From Plazaster borealis (taxonomy: Eukaryota; Echinodermata; Asteroidea; Forcipulatida; Labidiasteridae), in NCBI GenBank assembly GCA_021014325.1, contig CM037472.1:4340001-4404000 (forward strand): DNA of 64,000 nucleotides. Direction: 5' to 3'. The notes beneath the pieces were generated by a model. It made no database searches, was not told the DNA's origin, and saw only the letters and a list, made by a program, of their open reading frames with translations. Positions 1 to 10,700 of this stretch are shown piece by piece. Position numbers and translations under genes: made by a program. Position 1 is the first letter of the stretch. Every line of letters begins with the position of its first letter.

Positions 1-224
1 TTGGTTATACCTGTGAAAAGACTTGCTTCTTTAACTAGTAGGAACACCACGGGAACACAATGGTATTGTGTTGGTCTTACATGGTATCTAGTCAATGCTT
101 ATCAGTCAATTTTGCATAAGTCATCGTGTCTACTTTCTGAGAAAGTCACTGTATTTTGATTTTAAAAAGAACAGCTCAGTTGTCAGTAACCATCGTTACT
201 AGATTAGAGGCTTTTTCAGTCATG

Positions 225-530
225 CACATTGTTACTGCTCAGTTCTTAAAAGAAAAAGAGCTTATTGAACATTCTGTGCTTACACAGCTAGCGTGCTCAG
301 TTCCTTGAAGAAAAAGAGTTTAAAACTCGCGGTTCATGGTACTGAGCATTCTTTGCTTACACAGCTAGCGTGCTCAGTTCCTTAAAGAAAAAGAGTTTAA
401 AACATGCAGTTCATGGTATTGAGCATTCTTTGACTTATACACAGCTAGCATGCTCAGTTTCTTAAAGAAAAAGAGTTTAAAACTTGCAGTTAATGATACT
501 GCGCATTTTTTGCTTACACAGCTAGAGTGG
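225..530. repeat. Tandem repeat, ~78-80 bp unit, four copies
   Basis: The word ACAGCTAGC/G recurs at about 283, 361, 441 and 518, spacings of 78, 80 and 77 bp. Each unit also carries a CTCAGTTCCTTAAAGAAAAA core and a GCATTCTTTGCTTAC tail. The units diverge slightly. No coding potential is evident across it, and the 75-codon minus-strand open frame here is just translation of the repeat. Confidence 0.85.
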
Positions 531-600
531 AAACTTAGCGCTATTTCTGTAAGCGGAGAATGGCGATCGTAAGCACAAAATGCTGCAGTAAGCAGCATCA

Positions 601-1600
601 TGAAATTTGGCCGTGTTCAAGTGGTTGACATACTTCTCTATTATGTTAAAGAAATAGAGCCAACAATGTGGGACTATCAAGAAGTAGACTGGAATTGCCC
701 CTCGACTATTTTTGCGATCGGATTTATCGAGGCCTACTTGTAGTCATTTATAATGCAAGGGTGATCTTGCTTAGTGTACAGGCCCCCTTCAACAGGGAGG
801 TATTGTGTGTTGTATTAATGAGTTAACAAAATAAATTGAGGAGAGGAGAGTGGGTTTGGGGGTCAGGACTTTTGGGGTGGGGGGGTGGTAGGAAACTAAG
901 ACTGTGTGCTTTAAGCGTAGCGCATCTTTCTGCAATTTGAGGGTACACCATTCATACTGATGCCTTCTCACATGTTCACAATTGTGGTCAGAATTACTGA
1001 ACTGCTGCTTCGTCAACGTGTACCTCCACACCCCAGTGTCAATGTTGAGAGCAAGTGCTTTCCCTCATTGCGCAAAATGGTCTGGAGCCCCAGTTTATTT
1101 ACTCACATTTTAAAGGAACATGGGGGGGGATGCAAGCAGTCCAAGGTAGTTCTGGCCAGAGTTGAAAGATGCATTTTTGAAGAGATCTCAGGGAGATCCA
1201 AAAAGCCCTTGTGGTTTGGGCTTCAGCTTTAAACTTACTATTAAAGATGGCGCCAATGTGAAAAGGTGTGCACAAAAGTGTACTCCCTCGTGACTCAACT
1301 CTATTTCATAGAAGGTGATACGTTAGTAAAATAATACAGAATTGAGAATGATTGACTTGGGTTTGACCCTGAGCTTTGCGTGGCATTTTATCTCTTTGGC
1401 TACTTTTGAATCTTTCGGAAGTGTGAAATCCCAGTCCCGTAAAGATCTGACACATGATTGGTTTTTGGACGAGTAAAACTCTGTGTAATTCTATAGTTTT
1501 CGGTAACACACAAAACAACCAACCTGTGAAAGATTTCTCCAAGTTATTCTGTCACCTTTTTTACTTTCTGTTGTTGAGAAAACAACGAATAACTGTTCAT
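601..1600. other. Non-genic stretch without recognisable features
   Basis: Unique-looking AT-rich sequence with G-rich patches (GTGGGTTTGGGGG near 850, GGGGGGGG near 1121). Open frames of 78-90 codons lie on both strands but show no domain, no splice context and no amino-acid bias, so I see no gene. Confidence 0.5.
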
Positions 1601-1616
1601 GTTCAAGTGTGCTTGC

Positions 1617-1790
1617 ATTGGCTGCCATCAGCACCCCTCAGCATTGGCCGAAGTCAAACAATGAGAACGTGCACACGTTTACGCGCCACGCACAAGTCTC
1701 AGCCAATGATTGGTCTTCGTTGACCTCAGTGAGGGCGATGTTTGGGTCTTGTGACCTCATATGCAAGGGGTCTATTAAAATAAGAAATCA
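1617..1790 (+). repeat. CCAAT/CRE-bearing dispersed repeat, copy 1
   Basis: One of at least four copies of a ~150-bp repeat (also near 6566, 34652 and, inverted, 46289). The conserved order is a CpG-rich ACGTGCACACGTTTACGCGCC segment, TCTCAGCCAATGATTGG (a CCAAT box), GTGAGGGCG, a GTGACCTCATATGCAAGG segment and GGTCTATTAAAAT. The promoter-like composition is noted under findings. Confidence 0.7.
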
Positions 1791-1831
1791 GGTGTTTTGG
1801 TTGATAAATTTCTCAGGAGAATTTTGTACTT

Positions 1832-1978
1832 GGCCCAATTTCATAGAGCTGCTTAAGCAGAAAACATTGCTCAACAATTCTCTACTCAGCAAAAATGAGC
1901 AGGATACCAATCACAGATGGTAAATGTGACATGGTATTTTGGCTGGTTACCCTTATCTGGTAAGCAAAATTGTTTTGC
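1832..1978 (+). mobile_element. MITE family A (CCCAATTTCAT TIR), truncated copy
   Basis: It starts with the terminal repeat GGCCCAATTTCATAGAGCTG and carries the family's internal words (GCAGGATACCAATCACAGAT, GGTATTTTGGCTGGTTACC) but lacks the right terminal repeat. Full copies elsewhere in the window are about 190-196 bp with near-perfect terminal inverted repeats ending in ATGAAATTGGGCCC. Confidence 0.75.
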
Positions 1979-1999
1979 CAGTTATGTATCATGCCTTTT

Positions 2000-3440
2000 A
2001 GACTGGGCCATAAAATGGTTGCTCTTGGTCCAGCTCACTGCACAACAAAATACAAAAGTTGCCATCAAGATAAAATGCAACGGAGGGTCTCGTAGGAGAG
2101 CGTGGGTTGTAAATACCGTATATAAATTTGTAAGTGTTCTCAATTGGGCTAGGTCCAAAGTGAAGGATTCTCAATTGGGCTAGGTCCAAAATGAAGGATC
2201 AATAGCTTAGTATTCACTGTAATGAATGTTTCATTGTAATAATTGTTACAGTAAAGTAGACTATAAACAAAACAAAAAAAATATCACTCATATTTTGGAA
2301 AGGAAGAGCTATCTTCTGTCAACATCAACTAAGGTACTTTTTCCCCAGCTGATTCAGGATTTCAGTGCTTGATATAATTTTCCCCTGCCCCTTTTTCGAT
2401 AGATTGCTTTTGTGTTTGGGGGGGATTTTTTTGTTTAGGATTTGGGTGGGATGGGAGTTGGGGGCTTAAAATGGCTTTCAAAACATAACCTTGTTGTGAT
2501 GTCTCACATTTTTTGCGTGTTAACCAAGTTGTTCTCTGGATCTTCTTCATCTTGTTTTTGTTCTCGGCAAACAGCAGCAAATATCTCTCTCCTAATACAT
2601 GTTTATTGGAGAACCTGAATGTACATTTCCCCCTCCTCAAGGCCCTCTGAATGATAACCCTCCCCTAGTTTGACCTAAAATTTAGTACACAAGGCCCTCT
2701 CCCCCCCCCCTTCCCCCATGCTACTTGAAACCGTCATCATTCTCATATCCGTGACCACTCAAGAGAACATTTCATTTCAACACGGTCTTTTCATCCAATG
2801 TATCAATATTTCAATTGTTAGTTTTCAATACATACATCAGATCATTTCCAATTAGAAACGAACGGAAATCCCTTGCAGTATTTATATTTGTATTTACTTT
2901 TTTTCCTATCATCTTTTTTTTTTATACTTATGGGAAATTTGGGACTCACCGTCTCAAAAGATGGCAATCAGTTTAGACGAGGAAAATTTCAGTGCTTTTT
3001 TAATTATTTAAACCAGACACGGCTTGTAAATTACTGCTTGTAGGTACCGCTTTGCTCATAAACTGTCTGGTATTCGGCACACCAGAAGTTTAAGAACAAA
3101 CTGTTACTTCATTATTTGAATTATTATTATTATTACTTTTTTTTTATCAATGTTAATTATGAGCCAAAGAGTTAGTATTATCTTATATAGTGTTATACCT
3201 TGAGTTCAAACAGCCCATAGCAGACAATGTACAAGTCAAATGCTGTGTGAATTAATTATTCTTCATTTTAGTTACATGCACGTCATCGTAAACCACTTAA
3301 TTTCACTCTGGTAAAGGAAATATTGAGGGTTTTTTTCAAACAATTTGAGGCTTTTGGTGCACTAGGCTGCAGCATTGCTACCGATTCCATTTTATTGTAA
3401 ACTTAATTGTAAGCAAGTGATGTTTGAAGCTGTGCATAGT
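2000..3440. other. Non-genic AT-rich stretch
   Basis: Contains a short direct duplication, TCTCAATTGGGCTAGGTCCAAA near 2139 and 2168, a G-rich/C-rich pair near 2410 and 2700, and low-complexity T tracts. No exon-like segment was found on either strand. Confidence 0.5.
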
Positions 3441-3448
3441 GTGGAAAA

Positions 3449-3695
3449 TAAGAAGTAACTATAGCTATTAAACTTGCGGGTACAACCATGTGTAAAATCT
3501 CTTTTGGGAGGAGTGTTAGCTCTGAAAAGGGCTGATGTGGTCTCGACATTTCGAACAGTGTCGTCCTGAAGATGAGCAGAGTATACTGTTTGAAACATCG
3601 AGACCACACCGGCTCTTTTCAGAGCCGACACTTCTCCAAAATGAGATTTACACATGGTTGTACTCCGCAAGTTTACTAGTTATAGTTACTTCTTA
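3449..3695. mobile_element. Long-TIR foldback element (family D)
   Basis: The two halves are near-perfect inverted copies. The left end AAGAAGTAACTATAGCTATT and AAACTTGCGGGTACAACC mirror the right end GGTTGTACTCCGCAAGTTT and TATAGTTACTTCTTA. Arms of about 110 bp meet around GTCGTCCTGAAGATGAGCAG. Partial copies lie near 39826, 40385 and 62482. This is typical of a foldback MITE; the opposing open frames here are its two arms translated. Confidence 0.85.
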
Positions 3696-3950
3696 ATTGT
3701 GAGCATTTGCACATTTATCGGATAAGTCTGCTGCCGCCTAGAGTTGCAAAATGTCCAGTTTATTTTGTATGCAACAGTGGTATCACCTGCAATTTTATTT
3801 TTATTATAAAAACAAAAAAATTGTGTTGATAATTTATGGAATGATAATGGCATTCGGTACCTTCATCATAATACAACCATCTGTGTCATGTACACTTGTA
3901 TTCAACAGCAGTCCAGGCATCTCTGGTGCTCGTTATTATGAAAGGGACCA

Positions 3951-4143
3951 GGGCCCAATTTCATAAAGCCTGTCAGCACAAAAACTTGCTAAGCACAGAA
4001 AACTCTTGCTTAGCAAAAATAGGCTACCAGCCAGAATACTGTGCAGTTACCATTGCTGTGACTGGTACCCCACTCATTTCTTGCTCAGCAAAGAAATTTG
4101 CTTAGCAGAATTGTCTGCTGAACAGCTTTATGAAATTGGGCCC
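3951..4143. mobile_element. MITE family A, complete 193-bp copy
   Basis: Bounded by GGGCCCAATTTCATAAAGCC and GCTTTATGAAATTGGGCCC, an inverted terminal repeat. The interior carries TTGCTTAGCAAAAATAGG, CTACCAGCCAGAATA and GTGACTGGTACCCCACTC, all shared with the other copies. Confidence 0.85.
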
Positions 4144-4199
4144 AGACTATTTCTCCCTTTCAGCCTCAGTATGGTAGCATTGGTTTGAATAGGAGAATA

Positions 4200-6540
4200 A
4201 AACAAGATGGCTGCTCCATGATGAAGGTCTATTGTACCCTGTCCTAGCTTTAACTGTGGGTTTTTAAAGATGAGAAACAGTAAGAGAATGGTGTGGAGCA
4301 GCAGTCCTGCTTTTGATAATGTTATTTAAATGCGACCACGACAAAAATATAAAAAAGTAGAAACCTACATGGAGAGAGCTGATTAGACAGTGGTCAATGC
4401 TTGACAATTAAAAATAAAAACTTTCACCCTTAAAGCTGGGATGCATCCATAAATTGTGAAAATTTAAAGCTTATATCGCAAATGCTCTTTAGCAGTTAAA
4501 TTTTATTTGTTCAAGTTTTTTTACAGGTTGCAATGGTATCACAGTGAGAATATTTGATACTCTGATATCTCCGGATTATTAGAACTGATATATTTCATAT
4601 ACTACATCTTTGGTCATACTTCTTTTTAAATGCATCAATAGAAGCATTCCTCACCCCCCCTCCCACCTCCACCCCCACTCACACACAAAACAGCTTTAAA
4701 ACCCTATTTTATCAGCCCCTATATAGACTTCTCCTGTGCCCATCCTAAAAAGTAATATAACCATTGATTTAAAAAGAAATCATTCAGTGCAGCTTCTTAT
4801 AATTATATGTGCTCTGTGTCATTTGTCTCTTCTGTACTTTCTCTCCTTCGTCGACTCATCAGAATATGGGCATTTGCAGTGAACTTAAATAGAGATAATA
4901 CCATCTTAAAACTTTTTGTTGTTATTATTTAGCCTTAATTTTAGCACCATATACCTGAGAAAACCACAGCAACAGGCACACTGTAGATCCATAGCTGAGA
5001 GTGTTTAAAGATATAAACTATCTATATGTTTGGCATTTCATTGTAAAAAATATCAACTTTGTACATTATATTATACTATTGAATTGAAATGATAACTCTA
5101 CTACTAATCTGAAGGACAACGTACATATTTTTGACATTGGTGTAGACTGGGATGAGATGAATTCCATCAAGCAGTTATACATATTTAATATTTTAAGTTA
5201 TAGGTAAAACAGATAAGATTTTCTTTGTGTTTTTGTGTGTGGGTCTCCTCCCAACCACAGAGTTGATTTTTCTACTTTCTGTCAATTCCTTGTTAACAGT
5301 TGACTTGTGTATAATTTAAGAAGTTACCTTGTAATCGTCGGTAATAATTTGAACAATTTTTAGTAAACGTGATCCTAATAATGTTTACCTACATCAGAAA
5401 AGTAAATTATTCACATCTTTAAACAAATTGGAATCAAGTATTTGGGGAAAGTTATTGACTTCTATTGTGAGTTGTTCCATTGTCAACTTAAGAACTAGTA
5501 TTTTGAGTTGGAAATCAAATAGTTTAGCTGTCTGTCCTAAGAAATGTGCCAAGACTGTTTCTGCAAAACTTCAGTATAAGTTTTACCCTCTCTGCTATTT
5601 CACTATTATAAATAATAGGAACAAACTTTAGGAAGTCCTGTTTAAGCAATTATATGGGCAAAAAAATAGAACACTCTGGAGTCATGTTAGAAACCAGGTG
5701 TGTCGTCCTGTGTAAAAGTTCAAGTTTTAGGTAATTATGATAACAATTAAGCAATAGAGAATGAAAGAAAAACAAAATGGACTTATAACATTAAACACCA
5801 ATCAGAAATTGAGTAAATTTGTGTGCATTAGGAAGGCAGTATTTGCAAATCATCTGTAAACACCTTAATGAATTTGTCCTTTCTGAAATTATACCATAAG
5901 GTCATTGTGTTAATTAAACTAATTATTGAACGTTATGGTACACAAGTGTATTCATTTTCCACTACCACCGTACATACGTCACATTATAGGGTTTTTTGTT
6001 GTTTCTTGTAGGATCATTTAATAATTCTGTGCTGTAAAAAAAAAAAAAAATGTGGCATTTACTGCAGACATTTTGTTTTTGTTTCCCATAAGGGGTACAA
6101 AATAATACAATGTTTTGAATTTGTACTTCTGTCTCTTTGTTCTTTGTAGTGTGATTTGTTTATTGTGTTTTGTCTTTTTAGACTTCTGACTCAATTGTCT
6201 TGAGGGATGAGTCCTATGGCCATTTACAGGCAACCAGTTCAAGGCAATCTCCAAGAAGAAAAGGCATTCACATTTGAATGTTCACATATTTTTCTTGGGG
6301 ATCGTAAGACATTGTTTGCGAAATTACTTATGTGCTACCAAAGTGGTACTGTAGCATGCACTGCAGTTGGTTGCCTCCAAGTTGCCTGTAAAAGTTGCCT
6401 CATGTGACAAGGCCCTTAGACAGGCATGTGATTTATCAGGATTTTTACCTGATTTCAGTATTTCATTGATCTCCCTGCGCCTTCAGATTTTCTTGAGAGA
6501 AGCGATATTACTATAATGGGGATGAAAAGTCTTGGCCCTT
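4200..6540. other. Intergenic sequence without identified genes
   Basis: AT-rich sequence with no conserved exon. Around 6215-6405 there are two inverted copies of a word like GGCAACCAGTTCAAGGCAA and AGTTGGTTGCCTCCAAGTTG, suggesting a degraded foldback repeat; a related fragment lies near 16375. The open frames at 5428 and 6018 show no family resemblance. Confidence 0.5.
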
Positions 6541-6565
6541 GTTAAGACCAAACCTTCAGATATCT

Positions 6566-6715
6566 TGCATTAGCCGCCATCGCTGAGGCCAAACAATGGA
6601 AGCCTGCACTCATGTACGCGTCGCACACAACTCTCAGCCAATGATAGGCATGCCTTTGACGTGAGGGCGCTGTTTGGGCTTGTGATGTCATATGCAAGGG
6701 GTCTATTGAAATGAT
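6566..6715 (+). repeat. CCAAT/CRE-bearing dispersed repeat, copy 2
   Basis: Shares GCCATCGCTGAGGCCAAACA, GTACGCGTCGCACACAACTC, CTCAGCCAATGATAGGC, GTGAGGGCGCTGTTTGGG and GTGATGTCATATGCAAGGGG with the copies near 1617 and 34652. Confidence 0.7.
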
Positions 6716-7369
6716 GTAGAGAGTCTGTAAACCTCTAAAAATGTAACACCCTGTAAATTCGTCGCCACACCAAGAGGAAAAGTACTGAGTATACAGTGCT
6801 TTACACACATCAGTGTATGAGTAAAACCAAATATAATAACCAAGAGGAAACTTGTCAATTTTTCAGGATTGTTTATGTTTATCCCATCTCACCCCTACCT
6901 TTGAGTCTTTTAGAATGATCAATGATATCTAACTATGGAGCGATAATCTAAACATGGCTTCTGCTAAAGTTGAAGCAAGCTCTATTTTATTGAAGGAAAT
7001 GAAACCTATATCCCCAGATACATTTCGACTAGAATTTTATGCCCCAGGGATTAGGAAGGGAGGTTGGCTTGGGGGCGGGGAATGGATGGGTTGCTGCTTG
7101 TATATATTGACAGCATCTGATATGACCTGCACCATTTGTATTGCAGGCAAAATAATGAAAGCCTTTTACTCGTTCAATATTGTAACTAGAGGCGGGTGGT
7201 GTGGTAGTGCCGTATTTATTTTTTATTACAACAGGTTGCATGCTGGGTTTTTTTTATAAGGATGTTCTTCGGATTTTTCAATAATATTGTTTAGGGGATT
7301 GATACAAATACATATAATACAAATCACATTTTGTTTCCACATTATTTTTTTCTTCAAAGATTTTCTTAC

Positions 7370-7590
7370 AAACTCTTATATAGCGCCCTCTGCTGTTTGA
7401 TAGTGTTATCTCCAGAATGGTCAGATCCCTGTAGTTTCGCAATCGTTCTCATATCAAAAGAACTGGTAAGGTCTGGATTCTTGACCCCGCGTTACCAGTG
7501 ACTTTTGATTCATTTATCCATCTTTGCCGACACGATCGACAGATAAACGTCAATAAACTCATTTCGAAATCAATTAATATAAACTACAAA
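7370..7590 (+). promoter_or_regulatory. Putative TBCB promoter and 5' leader
   Basis: The 220 bp before the TBCB start codon include TTATATAGCGCCCTCTG near 7377 and a modestly CpG-containing leader (CCCCGCGTTACC, GCCGACACGATCGACAG). The leader into ATGGCTC has an adenine-rich context (CTACAAAATGG), good for initiation in metazoans. The transcription start cannot be fixed from sequence alone. Confidence 0.35.
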
Positions 7591-7710
7591 ATGGCTCAAG
7601 ATTTCTCCGTGATCACGGCCAGTTACGTCAACGTGCAGATTACCAGCACCCTGAACGATTTCCCATCAGAAAAGCGATTTCAGAAGGACATGACAATTGG
7701 GACATTAAAG
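7591..7710 (+). CDS. TBCB: TBCB exon 1 (CDS part)
   Basis: Residues 1-40, the start of the ubiquitin-like domain ([16 protein letters not shown]). It ends ATTAAAG before the donor GTAAAC, phase 0. Confidence 0.95.
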
Positions 7711-10700
7711 GTAAACTTACTGAGGAGTGAGGACTGGATTAATATAATTTAGATGATAGTAACCATGGTAAATTAATAATTATTGAGGTAGAATTTACTA
7801 GAAAATACCCCCATGTTTTAAAACTTAACCATGGGGGAAAGGACTAACGTTGTTTGAATTGATAGCTGTCAGTTGTTATTGTCTTGTGTCATGTGCAGTG
7901 ATGAAAAGATAAACATCTCTGACTCTTTCTAAGTTTCTTTGATTGAGTTGACACATATCATGCAACTCATTCATATGAAATGAGTCATTGTCTGTATTGT
8001 CACTTCTTAATTAATTAAGTCCATGTTGCTAGTCATTTTTTTAAATTTCGTTCATCTTGTCACTCCTCTACTACACTCTAGTCTAACAAATTTCAGTGAT
8101 TATTTTAATGTAGTTGGAGAATGTAAACATGGTAATTTAAAGGACAAACTGACAAAGGGAAATATAACTTAATCCAGAAACTTAAGTAAAGTGGCCCTGT
8201 ATTGTAAGTTGTAGTTAGGACCTACTGCTATTATTACTAAGTGCTAGTGCTGGCTGCTCCCTTTACAAAAATACAATGTTTTATTGAATTTATTAAGATT
8301 CCGGCCTAAATGTTTTTATGTCAAAAATTAGGCACTAGGGTACACTGGTGACTCTATTGATAGCTGCACACAATTCAACGGCTGTATGTTTTAAACACAT
8401 ACACAGACATTGAGTTGCATTTGGCCGCAGACCCTACTCCTAGAACTATGAGGTTCGTTCCGCTATCCTCTCCACGATAGCAGAACGAACCTCATAGTTC
8501 TATTATGAGTAGGCAGACCCCACACAAACCAAACTGAAGTCTGACAAAGTGCATCACGAGAGCATGCATCAAACTAAAAAGATATTATGTACATGAAACA
8601 GCTGTTAAATTGTGTTTTCACCCTCGCCAACGCGGTGACATATTTTGAGATGGCATTGTGGGTCCATTCCTAAATGGTGCAATCCATATAGGGAAGTAAT
8701 TCTGAGAAAATTGAAAAAGATTACTTTTCAAAAGGACAGTAATTTCAACATCCAAACACTGGAGGGAAGCTAAGAGATAAGCAGTTAGTTGGTTCAAACC
8801 ACCGACTCATGTATGGGGATGCACCCCGAACGCCGAATAAAGCTACACGATTGAAATGTGCATGGCTAAGGATTCACTATATGTCAAAAATCCTTTGCCA
8901 CACTAGTGGGGCTACTGTGACTAAGGATGCATTTGCCACAGTCATTTTCAAGTTTGAATATATAAGGCCTATTGTATTATAATGCAGGAATCTTTCCTCT
9001 TTGTTTACTTCAGGGTAAGTTAGAGATGATCACCGGATCATCATGTGGAGCCATGAGTCTTCAGGTTTTCAACAAGGATGGTAACTTAGTGACCACGATG
9101 AGCGATGACTCGTCTCTCCTTGGTTCTTATCCAGTGGATGATGGCATGAGGATACATGTGAGTAAACAAAATAGACCATTTCACGGTAATGTGCCCCATG
9201 TTCAGTCTGTCCTGTGTGCCGTGTTTTGTTGTTTATTTCAAGCGGGCATGCTTACAAGTTGCAGAGTTCAAAATAAACAATGCACCATGGCGCACAGGGC
9301 AGATTTAACATAATAATAACAATAATAACTAGTTCTTTTATAGCGCACTTTACAATAAAGTATCAATGCGCTTTACATTAGTGCCCTGGTCATTGGGCCA
9401 ATAACATTCCTTTAATCTTTCTCAGCTCCATCGGGAGTATACAGCCCCAAGTATACAAGATTCGAACCCACACCCCAATGACTTAACCATCGGAACTTGA
9501 ATTTGTTGCTCTAAACCACTCGGCCACATGACACCATGGTGCATATTACCGTGAAATGGTCCATGTTAGAATCTGATAAATTACTCTTTGAACTTAACCA
9601 CCCAAATCCCTACAAGAATATGTACAATACCAATCTTTTTGTTAACTTGGTAACATAGTCCTCACGACGCCGAGCGCGATTACACGCACAAATCCTTGCT
9701 GCCATTTTGGGAGTCAAAATGTACACAAAGGAATTAACTCCCAAAATGGTAGACACGCACTGTGCGGAGGTGTGTTCCGCAGCATGCAAGGGTGTCAATA
9801 GCACCTTTTAAAAAGGGTTGTTTTTATTTGTTTAGTTTTGGATGTTTCATCTATCATCAGCTTTCCAATTTACATGTCATAAATTGTTTCTTTTTTTTCT
9901 CCTAGGTTGTGGACAGTGACCCAAACAGATTACGAGGGGAGTTTCAAGATCTGTCCAAAGTTGAAAAGTATGAAATCTCTAGTGAGGAATATGCCAAGAG
10001 AACAGGTTCGTACTCACTCTGTAGGCTTGGAATTAGTTCTTATGCACTTTGTTTCCAAAGAAGACTTTAAAGGTATTGTACACTTTTGGTTACAGCTCAA
10101 AATCAGTGTCCACATTTTGTGTGATTCAACATATGCATGAACAAACAAACCTGTAAAAGTTTGAGCTCAATTGGTCATCGAGGTCACGAGAAAATAGTGA
10201 AAAGAGACCTTATGTGTTTTCTGTTTTTTCAAACATCAAGTTTTTATCACGCGTGATAAAAACTATTGTTTTACTAATTTCTCAGAAACGATAGCATTTT
10301 AGGCAGAAACATTTTAAGGAACCCTTTCTACCATTACTTACTTTAAATCATGTAAGTTATGTGTGAATCTGTGCACATTTGTGTTTTTCGATCTTACCAA
10401 TAGTGTACAGGGCCTTTAAGCGAAATCTGGATTATGTTTTTAAAAAAATTAAAAGTTATGTCTAAAAAGTCTATATAGAACAGATAGTTCTGAAGCAGGT
10501 TGGCTTAGTGGTTTCTTTCCCTGCTTTTCACCTCTGTGGATCCCGGTTCGAATCCCAGTTGGGATGGGAGCCTTGCATGTGGAATGATTTTTCAGTCCCT
10601 ACCACTAAATTGCAGGACTTGTTTAGTTGTGGAGTTACTGGCCAAGTGCTGAAATTACTGGCCTATGGCCTATGGTCCACTGGGTGTTTCAAGCCCTGCA

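Noticed and set aside
8427..8520. CRISPR-like or bacterial attachment palindrome
   Set aside because: Single hairpin in a eukaryotic intron with target-duplication-like flanks; no spacer array.
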